This document shows, piece by piece, positions 28,305 through 36,433 of a stretch of DNA of 64,000 nucleotides. Each line of letters starts with the position of its first letter. Positions within the stretch are counted from its first letter, which is position 1. A model generated the notes under the pieces. That model made no database searches. It saw only the letters and a program-made list of their open reading frames with translations, and was not told the origin of the DNA. The DNA lies in the NCBI RefSeq assembly GCF_900129195.1, contig NZ_FQUY01000001.1:186001-250000 (forward strand), given 5' to 3'. The translations under genes and the position numbers were made by a program. The DNA comes from Desulforamulus putei DSM 12395 (GTDB lineage Bacteria > Bacillota > Desulfotomaculia > Desulfotomaculales > Desulfotomaculaceae).

Positions 28305-29240
28305 ATGGTAATCTGGTATTTACTGCGGCGACTGTTTACTATGGCCGTAGCCCTGTGGCTGATTATCACCATTACCTTTGTGATCATGCATGCTGTACCG
28401 GGAGGACCCTTTGCTTCTGAGAAAAAACTGCCTGACGCCATAAAAAAGAACTTGGAAGAACGATATCATCTTAATGATCCCCTGTGGAAGCAGTATATCG
28501 ATTATTTTAGCAACTTGTTGCAAGGGGACCTGGGACCGTCCTTTATTTATGAACACCAAACAGTGAACAGTATCATTAAGACTTGTTTTCCGGTTTCAGC
28601 AACCCTGGGATCCTTGGCCATCTTTTTTTCCTTAATGGTTGGGCTGTCGGCAGGCATTATGGCAGCCCTCAAGCAAAACCGGTGGGTGGACTACCTAACC
28701 ATGTTTTTAGCAACCCTCTGTTTTTCGGTGCCAAGCTTTATACTCTCAGGCATATTAATGTATGCCTTTGCCTATCAACTGGGCTGGCTGCCTGCTGCCA
28801 TGTGGGGGACCTGGCAGCAGGCCGTTTTACCTACCATCGCTTTATCGGCATTCCCTACAGCATTTATCGCCAGGTTGATGCGTTCCAGTATGCTGGAGGT
28901 ATTAAGGCAGGATTACTTAAGAACAGCCAGGGCGAAGGGACTGTCTGAAACGACCGTTGTCTTGCGGCACGCCGTACGAAATGCTATTCTACCCGTAGTC
29001 ACTTACATGGGGCCGATGGTCGCCACCATTTTGACCGGCAGTTTTGTGGTGGAATCCATTTTTGCTATTCCGGGATTAGGGCGCTGGTTTGTTTTAAGTG
29101 TGATTAACCGTGACTATACTGTCATTTTAGGCGTCACGGTGTTTTACAGTGTCCTTTTAATGCTGATGAACTTACTGGTAGACCTTGCCTACACCTTGAT
29201 TGATCCGCGGATTAAAATAACGGGCAGCAAGGAGGTCTAA
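28305..29240 (+). CDS. Peptide/nickel-type ABC transporter permease (OppB/DppB)
   Basis: 311 aa, six membrane helices. The N-terminus VIWYLLRRLFTMAVALWLI, the ITFVIMHAVPGGPF motif and the EAA loop RTARAKGLSETTVVLRHAVRN (read in parts) are typical of OppB/DppB. It pairs with the next gene, GTG two bases after this stop. No binding protein or ATPases lie beside it, so the rest of the transporter must come from elsewhere. AGGGAGG precedes ATG 28305. Confidence 0.9.
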   Translation: MVIWYLLRRLFTMAVALWLIITITFVIMHAVPGGPFASEKKLPDAIKKNLEERYHLNDPLWKQYIDYFSNLLQGDLGPSFIYEHQTVNSIIKTCFPVSATLGSLAIFFSLMVGLSAGIMAALKQNRWVDYLTMFLATLCFSVPSFILSGILMYAFAYQLGWLPAAMWGTWQQAVLPTIALSAFPTAFIARLMRSSMLEVLRQDYLRTARAKGLSETTVVLRHAVRNAILPVVTYMGPMVATILTGSFVVESIFAIPGLGRWFVLSVINRDYTVILGVTVFYSVLLMLMNLLVDLAYTLIDPRIKITGSKEV

Positions 29241-29242
29241 GA

Positions 29243-30187
29243 GTGGAATTATCACCAGAGCTTTTTAAAGAAAACCCGGAGGACATTAAGGAAACGGAAG
29301 AAGTAAGCATGGGATATTGGCGGGGGACATGGCACCGGTTAAAACAAAACAGATTGGCCATGGCCGGTATGGTAATCATTTTGTTTCTGATTATTCTGGC
29401 TTGCTTTGGACCCTTTTTTTCCGATTATCGCTATGACCAACAGGACTTGTTAAGCATTAATCAGGCTCCCGGCCTTACTCACTGGTTCGGAACCGATTCC
29501 CTGGGCCGGGACCTTTTTGCCAGAATAGTGTATGGAGCCAGGATTTCCCTTGCCATTGGCATCATAACCAGCCTTATTTGCCTGGTGGTGGGTGTTGCTT
29601 ATGGTGGGATCTCTGGCTATGTGGGTGGCTGGGTGGATGAGATCATGATGAGATTTGTCGAGGTTCTCTCCAGCGTACCTTTTTTACTCTACTGTATCTT
29701 GTTACTGGTATTGTTGGGACCAGGGCTAAAAGGGATCTTTATTGCCCTGGGAGCAGTGTACTGGCTCAATTTAGCGCGTGCGGTCAGGGGACAGGTACTG
29801 ATGCTTAAGGAGCAGGAATATGTTTTGGCGGCCCGCATGATGGGGGCCAGCGCCTGTCGAATTTTATTAAGACATATCCTTCCCAACGCAACAGGTCCCA
29901 TTCTTGTAACCATAACCCTTTTAATTCCCGAGGCAATTTTTACAGAGGCTTTTTTGAGCTTTTTAGGGCTGGGGGTGTCTGCGCCTATGGCCAGCTGGGG
30001 TGTGTTGGCCAGCGAGGGACTGGAAGGCATACGTAACTATCCATGGCAGTTATTCTTTCCGTCTCTTTTTTTGTGTTTGACCATACTGGCCTTTAATTTT
30101 GTCGGGGACGGGCTGCGGGATGCTTTGGACCCCAGGGCAGAAAACAGAGTCCGGGTTGGTAATAACAACGTGAATTTAATCAAATAA
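29243..30187 (+). CDS. Peptide/nickel-type ABC transporter permease (OppC/DppC)
   Basis: 314 aa. An N-terminal cytosolic stretch, the HWFGTDSLGRDLFARIVYGAR motif of OppC proteins (read in parts) and the EAA loop AARMMGASACRILLRHILPN mark the family. GTG 29243 has AAGGAGG at 29230-29236. It forms a heterodimeric channel with the upstream OppB-like protein. Substrate could be peptides, nickel chelates or opines; nothing here decides. Confidence 0.9.
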   Translation: MELSPELFKENPEDIKETEEVSMGYWRGTWHRLKQNRLAMAGMVIILFLIILACFGPFFSDYRYDQQDLLSINQAPGLTHWFGTDSLGRDLFARIVYGARISLAIGIITSLICLVVGVAYGGISGYVGGWVDEIMMRFVEVLSSVPFLLYCILLLVLLGPGLKGIFIALGAVYWLNLARAVRGQVLMLKEQEYVLAARMMGASACRILLRHILPNATGPILVTITLLIPEAIFTEAFLSFLGLGVSAPMASWGVLASEGLEGIRNYPWQLFFPSLFLCLTILAFNFVGDGLRDALDPRAENRVRVGNNNVNLIK

Positions 30188-30248
30188 AGATTGAATTATG
30201 ATATAATATTGCTGTTGGTATTTTAGAAAAAAATTAAGGAGCAGAGGC

Positions 30249-30989
30249 ATGGGCAAAAGTCTAAAGTTAGAGGACAAATTTTCTTTCTCCTGTCATGAAA
30301 AACTGGCCTGTTTTAAGAAATGCTGCCGGGACATCAATATCTTTTTAACTCCCTTTGACGTGTTACGAATGAAAAATGAATTAAAAATAACCTCAGGCGA
30401 ATTTCTGACTAAATACACCCATGTCTTAAGGGCTCCACATTCGGGTTTTCCGGTTGTTATTCTTAAAATGAGGGAGGACAATCTGGTCTGTCCTTTTATT
30501 ACCGATTTCGGCTGCCAGGTTTATCATGTGCGCCCGTGGTCCTGCCGCATGGCGCCGTTGGAAGTTAGAGGGGTGGGGGAGTATGGAATTGCCTTTGATA
30601 AATCCCGCTGTCACGGGCTAAATGAATCAAAGGAATGGACTGTGAAGGAATGGATGGACAACCAGGGATTGACTGCTTACGAAGAACCGGAGAAACACTT
30701 CGGTCAAATACCTTTAAAGATCAAGCTCACCGGAGATAAAGGGCTGGATCAATTTATGATGGAAATGATTTTGATTGCCTGTTATGACCTGGACAGGTTC
30801 AGAACAATACTAACAATACTAAAGAAGCACCCCTCTTTGACAGAAAACGAATCTGAAGAAAAAATAAAGGATGCCATGGATGATGACGTTGCTTTAATGA
30901 AATTTGCCTTTGAGTGGTTACCCATTCAACTAAGTAATTCTGATAAGGTTCTTAGGCTCAAAAATACAATTGTATCTTGTATGTCTTAA
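30249..30989 (+). CDS. YkgJ-type cysteine cluster protein
   Basis: 246 aa. The N-terminal half carries the cysteine pattern of the YkgJ (zinc/iron-chelating) family: FSCHEKLACFKKCCRD, then LVCPFI, GCQVY..RPWSCRMAPLE and KSRCHG. Eight or so cysteines could hold an Fe-S cluster or zinc. The C-terminal half is acidic and helical, unlike the shorter YkgJ proteins. Function unknown. AAGGAG lies upstream of ATG. Convergent with the hydrogenase operon, with a shared terminator. Confidence 0.8.
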   Translation: MGKSLKLEDKFSFSCHEKLACFKKCCRDINIFLTPFDVLRMKNELKITSGEFLTKYTHVLRAPHSGFPVVILKMREDNLVCPFITDFGCQVYHVRPWSCRMAPLEVRGVGEYGIAFDKSRCHGLNESKEWTVKEWMDNQGLTAYEEPEKHFGQIPLKIKLTGDKGLDQFMMEMILIACYDLDRFRTILTILKKHPSLTENESEEKIKDAMDDDVALMKFAFEWLPIQLSNSDKVLRLKNTIVSCMS

Positions 30990-30994
30990 TTAAA

Positions 30995-31027
30995 GAGGGC
31001 TTGCATTTAGCAAGCCCTCCGGTTTTT
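30995..31027 (+). terminator. Bidirectional terminator between ykgJ-like and hydA1
   Basis: GAGGGCTTG (30995-31003) pairs with CAAGCCCTC (31011-31019), followed by CGGTTTTT on the plus strand and TTTAATT on the minus strand. Confidence 0.88.
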
Positions 31028-32809
31028 CTAGTGATGATCTCCGCTGGGCACTTTATCAGGCAGCCCTTCGGGCTTCCTGTAAACGCCGCGCGGTACATAA
31101 TAGGTGTGCAGCAGCTTATGGGATTTTTCGCCCAGGGGTTCACCCAGGAACTCTTCGTAAATGGCTTTGATGGCCGGGTTCTCGTGCGATTTACGGATCG
31201 GCATTGCTTCGTCGGCCTTATAGATACCACCGATACGCTTGAGCCGTACTTCCAGGTTGGTTGGGATGGGCTGGCCGCCGCCGCCGATGCAGCCGCCGGG
31301 GCAGCACATAATTTCAATGAAGTGGTAATCCGCTTCACCGGCCCGGATCTTATCCAGCAGCTTGCGGGCGTTGCCCAGGGTATGGGCAACGGCAACTTTA
31401 ACGTCCAGATCGCCAACCTTCAGGGTGGCTTCCTTAATGCCTTCCATACCACGAACCGGGGTCAGGTTGATATCCGGCATCGGTTCCTTAGTTATAACTT
31501 CGTAAACGGTACGTACAGCAGCCTCCATGACGCCGCCGGTGGCGCCAAAGATAACCGCGGCGCCGGTGGAGAGGCCCATGGGAGCATCGTAATCTTCTTC
31601 GGGCAGGTTTTCCCAATCGATACCGATTTCACGCAGCATACGGGCCAGCTCACGGGTGGTCAGCACAACGTCCACATCCTGGTAGCCGCTGTCTTTCAGC
31701 TCATCCCGCTGGGCCTCGAACTTCTTGGCGGTACAGGGCATGATGGATACGCTGACGATGTTGGCAGGATCAATACCTTTCTTTTCAGCATAGAAGGTCT
31801 TGACCAGGGCCCCGAACATTTGCTGGGGAGACTTACAGGTGGACAGGTGAGCCAGCAGATCAGGATAGTACATTTCAATGTACTTAATCCAGCCGGGGCT
31901 GCAGGAAGTAATCATTGGCAGCACGCCGCCTTCGGTGACGCGCTTGATGAACTCATTGCCTTCTTCAATGATGGTCAGGTCGGCCGTGAAGTCGGTATCC
32001 ATGACACTGTCAAAGCCCAGACGACGCAGAGCGGCAACCAGTTTGCCGGTGCTGACGGTGCCGGGTTCCATACCAAATTCTTCGGCGATGGCTACACGAA
32101 CGGCAGGGGCGGTTTGCACCACAACATGCTTGTTCGGGTCATCCAAGGCTTGCCATACTTTGTCGGTGTCATCTACTTCGGTAATGGCGCCGGTGGGGCA
32201 AACCAAGGAGCACTGGCCGCACATGGTGCAGTTTACATCCATAAGACCCTGATTAAAGGGAGGAGCAACGATGGTTTCAAAACCCCTATTCACAGCGCTG
32301 ATGCACTTGACGCCCTGTACCTTTTCACAAACGGCCACACAACGGCGGCACAGGATGCACTTACGGGGATCACGGACAATTGAGGGCGAAGAGTTATCAA
32401 TATCGTCCTTGCTGTGGCTCTGGGCCGGTCTGACAAAACGGATTTCCTTCAGGCCCATGGCTTCGGACAGGGATTGCAGTTCGCAGTTATTGTTGCGCAG
32501 GCAGGTATTGCACTCCTGCGGGTGGTTGGATTGAATCAGTTCCAGGGTCATTTTGCGGGACGCCCTGACTGCTGCGGAATTGGTTTTAACAACCATTCCT
32601 TCAGCAACGGGGGTAACACAGGCAGCCTGGAGGGCCCGGGCGCCTTGTACTTCGACCACGCAAATACGACATGCTCCAATGGCATTGATATCCTTCATAT
32701 AGCAAAGGGTGGGAATATTAATGCCAATTTTTTTTGCAGCTTCTAAGATCGTTGAACCCTGTTCAACCTCAACTTTTATATTATCAATGGTTAGTGTTAC
32801 GGTTGCCAT
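31028..32809 (-). CDS. hydA: NADH-linked [FeFe] hydrogenase catalytic subunit, copy 1
   Basis: 593 aa. Domains in order: N-terminal [2Fe-2S] (CYMKDINAIGACRICVVEV), His/Cys [4Fe-4S] (HPQECNTCLRNNNC), two [4Fe-4S] (CILCRRCVAVC; CTMCGQCSLVCP), then the H-cluster domain with TSCSPGW, MPCTAKKFEA and EIMCCPGGCIGGGGQP, and a small-subunit-like end. It makes or oxidises H2. Unlike copy 2 it stops after the H-cluster domain and has no C-terminal [2Fe-2S] extension, and its first motif reads TSCSP instead of TSCCP. Start ATG 32809 with GGAGGGG seven bases away. Last gene of hydC-hydB-hydA. Confidence 0.93.
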   Translation of the reverse strand: MATVTLTIDNIKVEVEQGSTILEAAKKIGINIPTLCYMKDINAIGACRICVVEVQGARALQAACVTPVAEGMVVKTNSAAVRASRKMTLELIQSNHPQECNTCLRNNNCELQSLSEAMGLKEIRFVRPAQSHSKDDIDNSSPSIVRDPRKCILCRRCVAVCEKVQGVKCISAVNRGFETIVAPPFNQGLMDVNCTMCGQCSLVCPTGAITEVDDTDKVWQALDDPNKHVVVQTAPAVRVAIAEEFGMEPGTVSTGKLVAALRRLGFDSVMDTDFTADLTIIEEGNEFIKRVTEGGVLPMITSCSPGWIKYIEMYYPDLLAHLSTCKSPQQMFGALVKTFYAEKKGIDPANIVSVSIMPCTAKKFEAQRDELKDSGYQDVDVVLTTRELARMLREIGIDWENLPEEDYDAPMGLSTGAAVIFGATGGVMEAAVRTVYEVITKEPMPDINLTPVRGMEGIKEATLKVGDLDVKVAVAHTLGNARKLLDKIRAGEADYHFIEIMCCPGGCIGGGGQPIPTNLEVRLKRIGGIYKADEAMPIRKSHENPAIKAIYEEFLGEPLGEKSHKLLHTYYVPRGVYRKPEGLPDKVPSGDHH

Positions 32810-32829
32810 GCCTTTTCCCCTCCTATCCA

Positions 32830-34539
32830 CTAGGATTTTAGGCCTTTGCGGGGCATTTTACAAACGCCGGCCGGGCAGGTTTTATCCTTAATGTGCGCTT
32901 CATATTCATCACGGAAATAACGCAGGGTGCTGAGGACGGGGTTCGGAGCGGTTTGACCCAGGCCGCACAGGGCAGAAGCCTTGATGGAGTTGGCTAGTTC
33001 AATTAACAGTTCCAAATCGCCTTCCTTGCCTAACCCCTTTGTGATGCGCTCAAGAATTTCCAGCATTCTCTTGGTACCGATACGGCAGGGGGTACATTTG
33101 CCGCAGGATTCGTCCTGGGTAAAGCCCAGGTAGAACTTCGCCAGGTCAACCATACAGGTTCCTTCATCCACAATAATCATACCGCCGGAACCAACAATAG
33201 AACCAAGGGCTGCCAGGTTTTCATAATCAATAGGAGTATCCAGATAAGCTGCCGGAATGCAGCCGCCGGACGGACCACCGGTTTGGGCAGCCTTAAAGGC
33301 TTTACCGCCTGGGACACCGCCGCCGATGTCTTCCACCATTTCCCGGAGCGTAATGCCCATTGGCACTTCTACCAGACCGGTATTGGTAATCTTACCGGCC
33401 AGCGTAAAGACCTTGGTGCCTTTACTCTTTTCGGTGCCCATGGAAGCATACCAGTCGCCGCCGTTAATAATGATGGGGCAAATGTTGGCCCAGGTTTCGA
33501 CGTTGTTAATAACGGTAGGTTTACCGAACAAACCGGAAACAGCCGGGAAGGGGGGGCGTGGACGGGGCTCGCCGCGCCGACCTTCGATGGAGGCCAGCAG
33601 GGCGGTTTCTTCACCGCATACGAAGGCTCCGGCACCTACACGGATTTCAATGTCAAAACTAAAATCGGTACCCAAAATGTTGTTGCCAAGCAGGCCAACT
33701 TCTCTGGCCCGGTTGAGGGCTTTGGTGAAGTGCTCAATGGCCCTGGGATATTCCAAACGAATGTAAGCGTAACCTTTGTTGGCGCCAACGGCGAAACCGC
33801 CAATGGTCATGGCTTCGATGACGGAATAGGGGTCATCTTCCAGAACCGAGCGGTCCATAAAGGCGCCCGGGTCGCCTTCGTCGCCGTTGCAGACGATATA
33901 TTTCTGGTCAGCCTTTTGATCCAGCACAAATTGCCATTTGACCCCGGTGGGGAAGCCGGCGCCGCCGCGACCACGCAGACCGGATTTCTTAACTTCATCC
34001 ACCACCTGCTGGGGAGTCATTTCCTGCAGGACTTTGGCCAGCGCTTTATAGCCGTCCATGGCAATGTATTCTTCAATGGAGGTCTGGTTGATCAGACCGC
34101 AGTTGCGCAGGGCATTGCGCTTTTGCTTTTTAAAGAAAGTCATGTCGGACTTGCGGGGCTGAACAGACCCGTCAGCCGCATGGTAGCAGAGGCGTTCTAC
34201 ATACTTACCCAGCTTCAGGTGGGAAGTAACAATTTCTTCAGCATCCTCGGGTTGTACGCGGCAGTAGTAATATCCTTCGGGGAAGACGGTGATCACGGGA
34301 CCCATTTCACAGGTACCCATGCAACCGGTTACGACGACCTTTACGGTGTCCTGCAAACCATGGCTGTCAATGGCCTTCCGGAGAGCTTCCAGGGTATTTT
34401 GACAACCAATTGATATACATCCGGTACCACCGCAAACCAGCACATGGTATTTATAATTGTCGGAGGGCTCTTCGCCCAGGCGTAATTTAATAGCTTCCTT
34501 AGCAGTTGCTCTTAATAATTCGAGTTCAGCAAAATTCAT
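32830..34539 (-). CDS. hydB: NADH-linked [FeFe] hydrogenase subunit HydB, copy 1 (no ferredoxin-like tail)
   Basis: 569 aa NuoF-type subunit. The N-terminal thioredoxin-like [2Fe-2S] domain has CGGTGCIS, GCMGTCEMGP; the FMN/NADH core has GLRGRGGAGFPTG and GDEGDPGAFMDR; the [4Fe-4S] motif is ESCGKCTPCRIGT. It oxidises or reduces NAD(H) for HydA. The protein ends right after TCPAGVCKMPRK and lacks the C-terminal 2[4Fe-4S] domain that copy 2 and other bifurcating HydB proteins have. ATG 34539 has GGAGGTG six bases upstream; an in-frame GTG three codons earlier falls inside that site. Confidence 0.93.
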   Translation of the reverse strand: MNFAELELLRATAKEAIKLRLGEEPSDNYKYHVLVCGGTGCISIGCQNTLEALRKAIDSHGLQDTVKVVVTGCMGTCEMGPVITVFPEGYYYCRVQPEDAEEIVTSHLKLGKYVERLCYHAADGSVQPRKSDMTFFKKQKRNALRNCGLINQTSIEEYIAMDGYKALAKVLQEMTPQQVVDEVKKSGLRGRGGAGFPTGVKWQFVLDQKADQKYIVCNGDEGDPGAFMDRSVLEDDPYSVIEAMTIGGFAVGANKGYAYIRLEYPRAIEHFTKALNRAREVGLLGNNILGTDFSFDIEIRVGAGAFVCGEETALLASIEGRRGEPRPRPPFPAVSGLFGKPTVINNVETWANICPIIINGGDWYASMGTEKSKGTKVFTLAGKITNTGLVEVPMGITLREMVEDIGGGVPGGKAFKAAQTGGPSGGCIPAAYLDTPIDYENLAALGSIVGSGGMIIVDEGTCMVDLAKFYLGFTQDESCGKCTPCRIGTKRMLEILERITKGLGKEGDLELLIELANSIKASALCGLGQTAPNPVLSTLRYFRDEYEAHIKDKTCPAGVCKMPRKGLKS

Positions 34540-34561
34540 ATATTTCACCTCCCTGGAGGTT

Positions 34562-35041
34562 TTATTCGTATTTAGCCAGTACTTCAGCTACTTTTTCGGC
34601 AGTCATGCGCGGATAAACTTCGCCGTTTACCGTCATAACCGGCGCAATACCACAGGCGCCCAGGCATCTTACCAGATCCAAGCTAAAGCGGCGGTCTTCT
34701 GTGGTGTTGCCGGCTTTAATGCCCATTTCTTTTTCCAGCATGGCTTGCACTTCGGGAGCGCCCTTCACGTAGCAAGCAGTTCCCAGACACAGGTTGACGG
34801 TATGTCTGCCTCTGGGACGGAGGCTGAAGGCTGCATAAAAGGTGGCCACCCCGTATACGTCACTGAGAGGAACACCTAATTCCTCAGCTGTTTTAATGAG
34901 AAGGTCCTTCGGCAGATAACCGTGAGTCTCTTGGATGGCGGCCATTACCACAATCAGACCGTTGGGATTGCCCTTGTATTGAGCAAACAGGGCATCCAGT
35001 TTATTATCCTGTTCACAATGGCATTTGCACTCTGCACCCAT
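34562..35041 (-). CDS. hydC: NADH-linked [FeFe] hydrogenase subunit HydC, copy 1
   Basis: 159 aa NuoE-like protein: helical N-terminus with HGYLPKDLLIKTAEELGV, then a thioredoxin-like [2Fe-2S] fold with CLGTACYVKGA and CLGACGIAPVM. It passes electrons within the HydABC trimer. AAAGGAGG precedes the ATG. It starts the operon hydC-hydB-hydA; its 5' leader contains the paired RNA element described at 35103-35191. Confidence 0.92.
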   Translation of the reverse strand: MGAECKCHCEQDNKLDALFAQYKGNPNGLIVVMAAIQETHGYLPKDLLIKTAEELGVPLSDVYGVATFYAAFSLRPRGRHTVNLCLGTACYVKGAPEVQAMLEKEMGIKAGNTTEDRRFSLDLVRCLGACGIAPVMTVNGEVYPRMTAEKVAEVLAKYE

Positions 35042-35102
35042 GCGATGGTTCCTCCTTTCGTCGGAAGCGCATATTTTTTACAACTACCTGTTTGTACACC
35101 TT

Positions 35103-35191
35103 GGCTTGATGGATTGCGAAGGCCTGTACTGCTAATTCGTGGAAAGAAAGGTAGCGTGTCTTTGTATTTCTTTTGCTACCCCCATCAAACC
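35103..35191 (-). promoter_or_regulatory. Paired RNA element in the leader of hydrogenase operon 1
   Basis: In minus-strand RNA GGUUUGAUGG (35191-35182) pairs with CCAUCAAGCC (35112-35103). The only non-Watson-Crick pair is G-U on the minus strand and would be C-A on the plus strand. Inside, GGUAGC (35180-35175) pairs with GCUACC (35155-35150), and AAAGAAA (35173-35167) matches UUUCUUU (35149-35143) as a competing hairpin or pseudoknot. The rest of the 376-bp gap to 35417 shows no gene and no convincing promoter. No known riboswitch class was recognised. Confidence 0.5.
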
Positions 35192-35417
35192 CCTGAAAAC
35201 AATTGCAAATCAAGAAGAGTCATAAATTATTTTTGATACCACCACCTTCCAATAAATACCTGGATTACCTAAACTATAACGAAATTAATTAGCGAATAAA
35301 AGAGGACAAGCAAAAAAATTATGGTCTGGTATTGAAAATTTATGATAAAAGATTTAGAATATGACCTTTTCGTGTAGAGAACTTTTGCTGGTTGAACAAC
35401 ATTGAGGGTGGATTGAG

Positions 35418-35621
35418 TTAAGAAATGCTGATCAGTTGACCGTATAGATCAAAAGAGGGTTTTAATTCCGGATATTCCTTGGTAATCATAAAAATAAGTT
35501 GATCATAAGCATCGACACATGGTTCAAACTTTGGTAAATGAAAGCTACTTTCGTTGGTAATGGAGTATTTGGCAATACTTGAGATGATCATTTGCCCGTT
35601 GACCAGTTGTTGTGTACCCAA
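35418..35621 (-). CDS. Small uncharacterised protein upstream of hydrogenase operon 1
   Basis: 67 aa, not recognised. Start TTG 35621 with a full GGAGGTG (about 35628-35634) five or so bases before it, and a plausible promoter upstream, so translation is likely. The sequence is soluble, has one cysteine, and no membrane helix. Its middle (CVDAYDQLIFMITKEYPELK) looks helical. It is followed by the leader and hydC1 without an evident terminator, so it may be the first gene of that operon. Confidence 0.55.
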   Translation of the reverse strand: MGTQQLVNGQMIISSIAKYSITNESSFHLPKFEPCVDAYDQLIFMITKEYPELKPSFDLYGQLISIS

Positions 35622-35762
35622 CCGTCACACCTCCATTCCCTGCATAATATTCTAATGTTTTCCTACGGTGAAAACCGTCTGAAATATGACATAATTGAAA
35701 ATTTAATTAGACAAGTTTAATTACTTAAAACATTATAAATATTCAAACAATTAACTACAATA

Positions 35763-35792
35763 ATTCTAACCTAGAACGTTCGGGAGCGTCAA
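35763..35792 (-). promoter_or_regulatory. Promoter before the 67-aa ORF
   Basis: On the minus strand TTGACG (35792-35787), 18-bp spacer, TAGAAT (35768-35763). It would give a leader of about 135 nt before the 67-aa ORF. The spacer holds the palindrome GAACGTTC. Nothing else was seen in the stretch 35622-35880. Confidence 0.5.
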
Positions 35793-35883
35793 GTGGTTTT
35801 AAGGTGATTTTAAAGCAATTTTTCGACAATAAACAATCCCGGTGAAGAACCAAATCATTAAAATAAGAATGAGTAAAATAATA

Positions 35884-35912
35884 AATGGTGGAGTTAAAAA
35901 TACTCCACCATT
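35884..35912 (-). terminator. Terminator-like hairpin at the end of the 152-aa gene
   Basis: AATGGTGGAGT (35884-35894) pairs perfectly with ACTCCACCATT (35902-35912); the stop codon of the 152-aa gene lies in the loop side. On the minus strand it is followed by TTATTATTTTA. Confidence 0.65.
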
Positions 35913-36352
35913 ACCTTTTTACCTTTTTTCTTGAGCAAATCCACCAGTTCCCTGGCAAACCGGCTCTTCACTATGGGTTTTGCCGGCAAACTGAGGCTTC
36001 GCTGTGATTTATTGAACGCCATACCAATTAAAAAGGAGATGGAGTCAGCCTCTAACAAAGCGGCCACCAGCAGGCCGGCATCCTTATTATCAGCGGGCAA
36101 GGCCTCTAAATGGTCCTTTAAAAGGATGTCCAGCGCCTGGCTTAAAATTAATGTGCCGTCTGTAACCAGCACCAGGCCTGTAACATCGGAGAGTGTTTGG
36201 CTGTTGGGCAAGTAGCGGGAAACCATATTGGCCGTACTGGCGCCGCAAATGATTTTTTTACCCGGCTCGGCTAAAAACATGGACACCATTCTTTCATCAT
36301 CTTCTGGATATTTTGCCGGTCCAATGAGCAAACAGAGATGTTTTTCCATCAT
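35894..36352 (-). CDS. Stand-alone C-terminal domain of hydrogenase-associated SpoIIE-type phosphatase
   Basis: 152 aa. The segments PGKKIICGASTANMVSRYL, GLVLVTDGTLILSQALDIL and LLEADSISFLIGMAFNKSQ resemble, from memory, the region after the PP2C/SpoIIE domain of the phosphatases found in clostridial HydABC operons. The phosphatase domain is absent, and the gene lies just downstream of hydA2 and its terminator, so no frameshifted half is next to it. It has ATG-ATG and only a weak site (GGTGATG). It may bind a ligand or regulate hydrogenase expression; function unknown. Confidence 0.6.
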   Translation of the reverse strand: MMEKHLCLLIGPAKYPEDDERMVSMFLAEPGKKIICGASTANMVSRYLPNSQTLSDVTGLVLVTDGTLILSQALDILLKDHLEALPADNKDAGLLVAALLEADSISFLIGMAFNKSQRSLSLPAKPIVKSRFARELVDLLKKKGKKVMVEYF

Positions 36353-36377
36353 TTATCATCACCAAATGTATTTTAAC

Positions 36378-36410
36378 ATAAAAAAGAAGGTGCTAACCAC
36401 TGTTAGCACC
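36378..36410 (-). terminator. Intrinsic terminator of hydrogenase operon 2
   Basis: GGTGCTAAC (36389-36397) pairs with GTTAGCACC (36402-36410); on the minus strand TTCTTTTTTAT follows the stem. It separates hydA2 from the 152-aa gene. Confidence 0.85.
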
Positions 36411-36433
36411 CGGAAACAATCATTTTTTGCAGG

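Noticed and set aside
30977-32383. 468-codon open frame on the plus strand opposite hydA1
   Set aside because: It is antisense to a clear HydA with all cluster motifs; low-complexity Gly/His/Ala translation and no family likeness.
33283-34413. 376-codon open frame on the plus strand opposite hydB1
   Set aside because: Shadow of hydB1 caused by the GC-rich third positions; no ribosome site.
35013-35213. 66-codon minus-strand frame in the hydC1 leader
   Set aside because: The translation looks protein-like in part, but there is no ribosome site at the TTG start, it overlaps hydC1, and the RNA pairing at 35103-35191 explains the stretch better.
35775-35790. LexA/SOS box in the promoter of the 67-aa ORF
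   Set aside because: GAACGTTC lacks the 4-bp spacer between GAAC and GTTC required in Firmicute LexA boxes.
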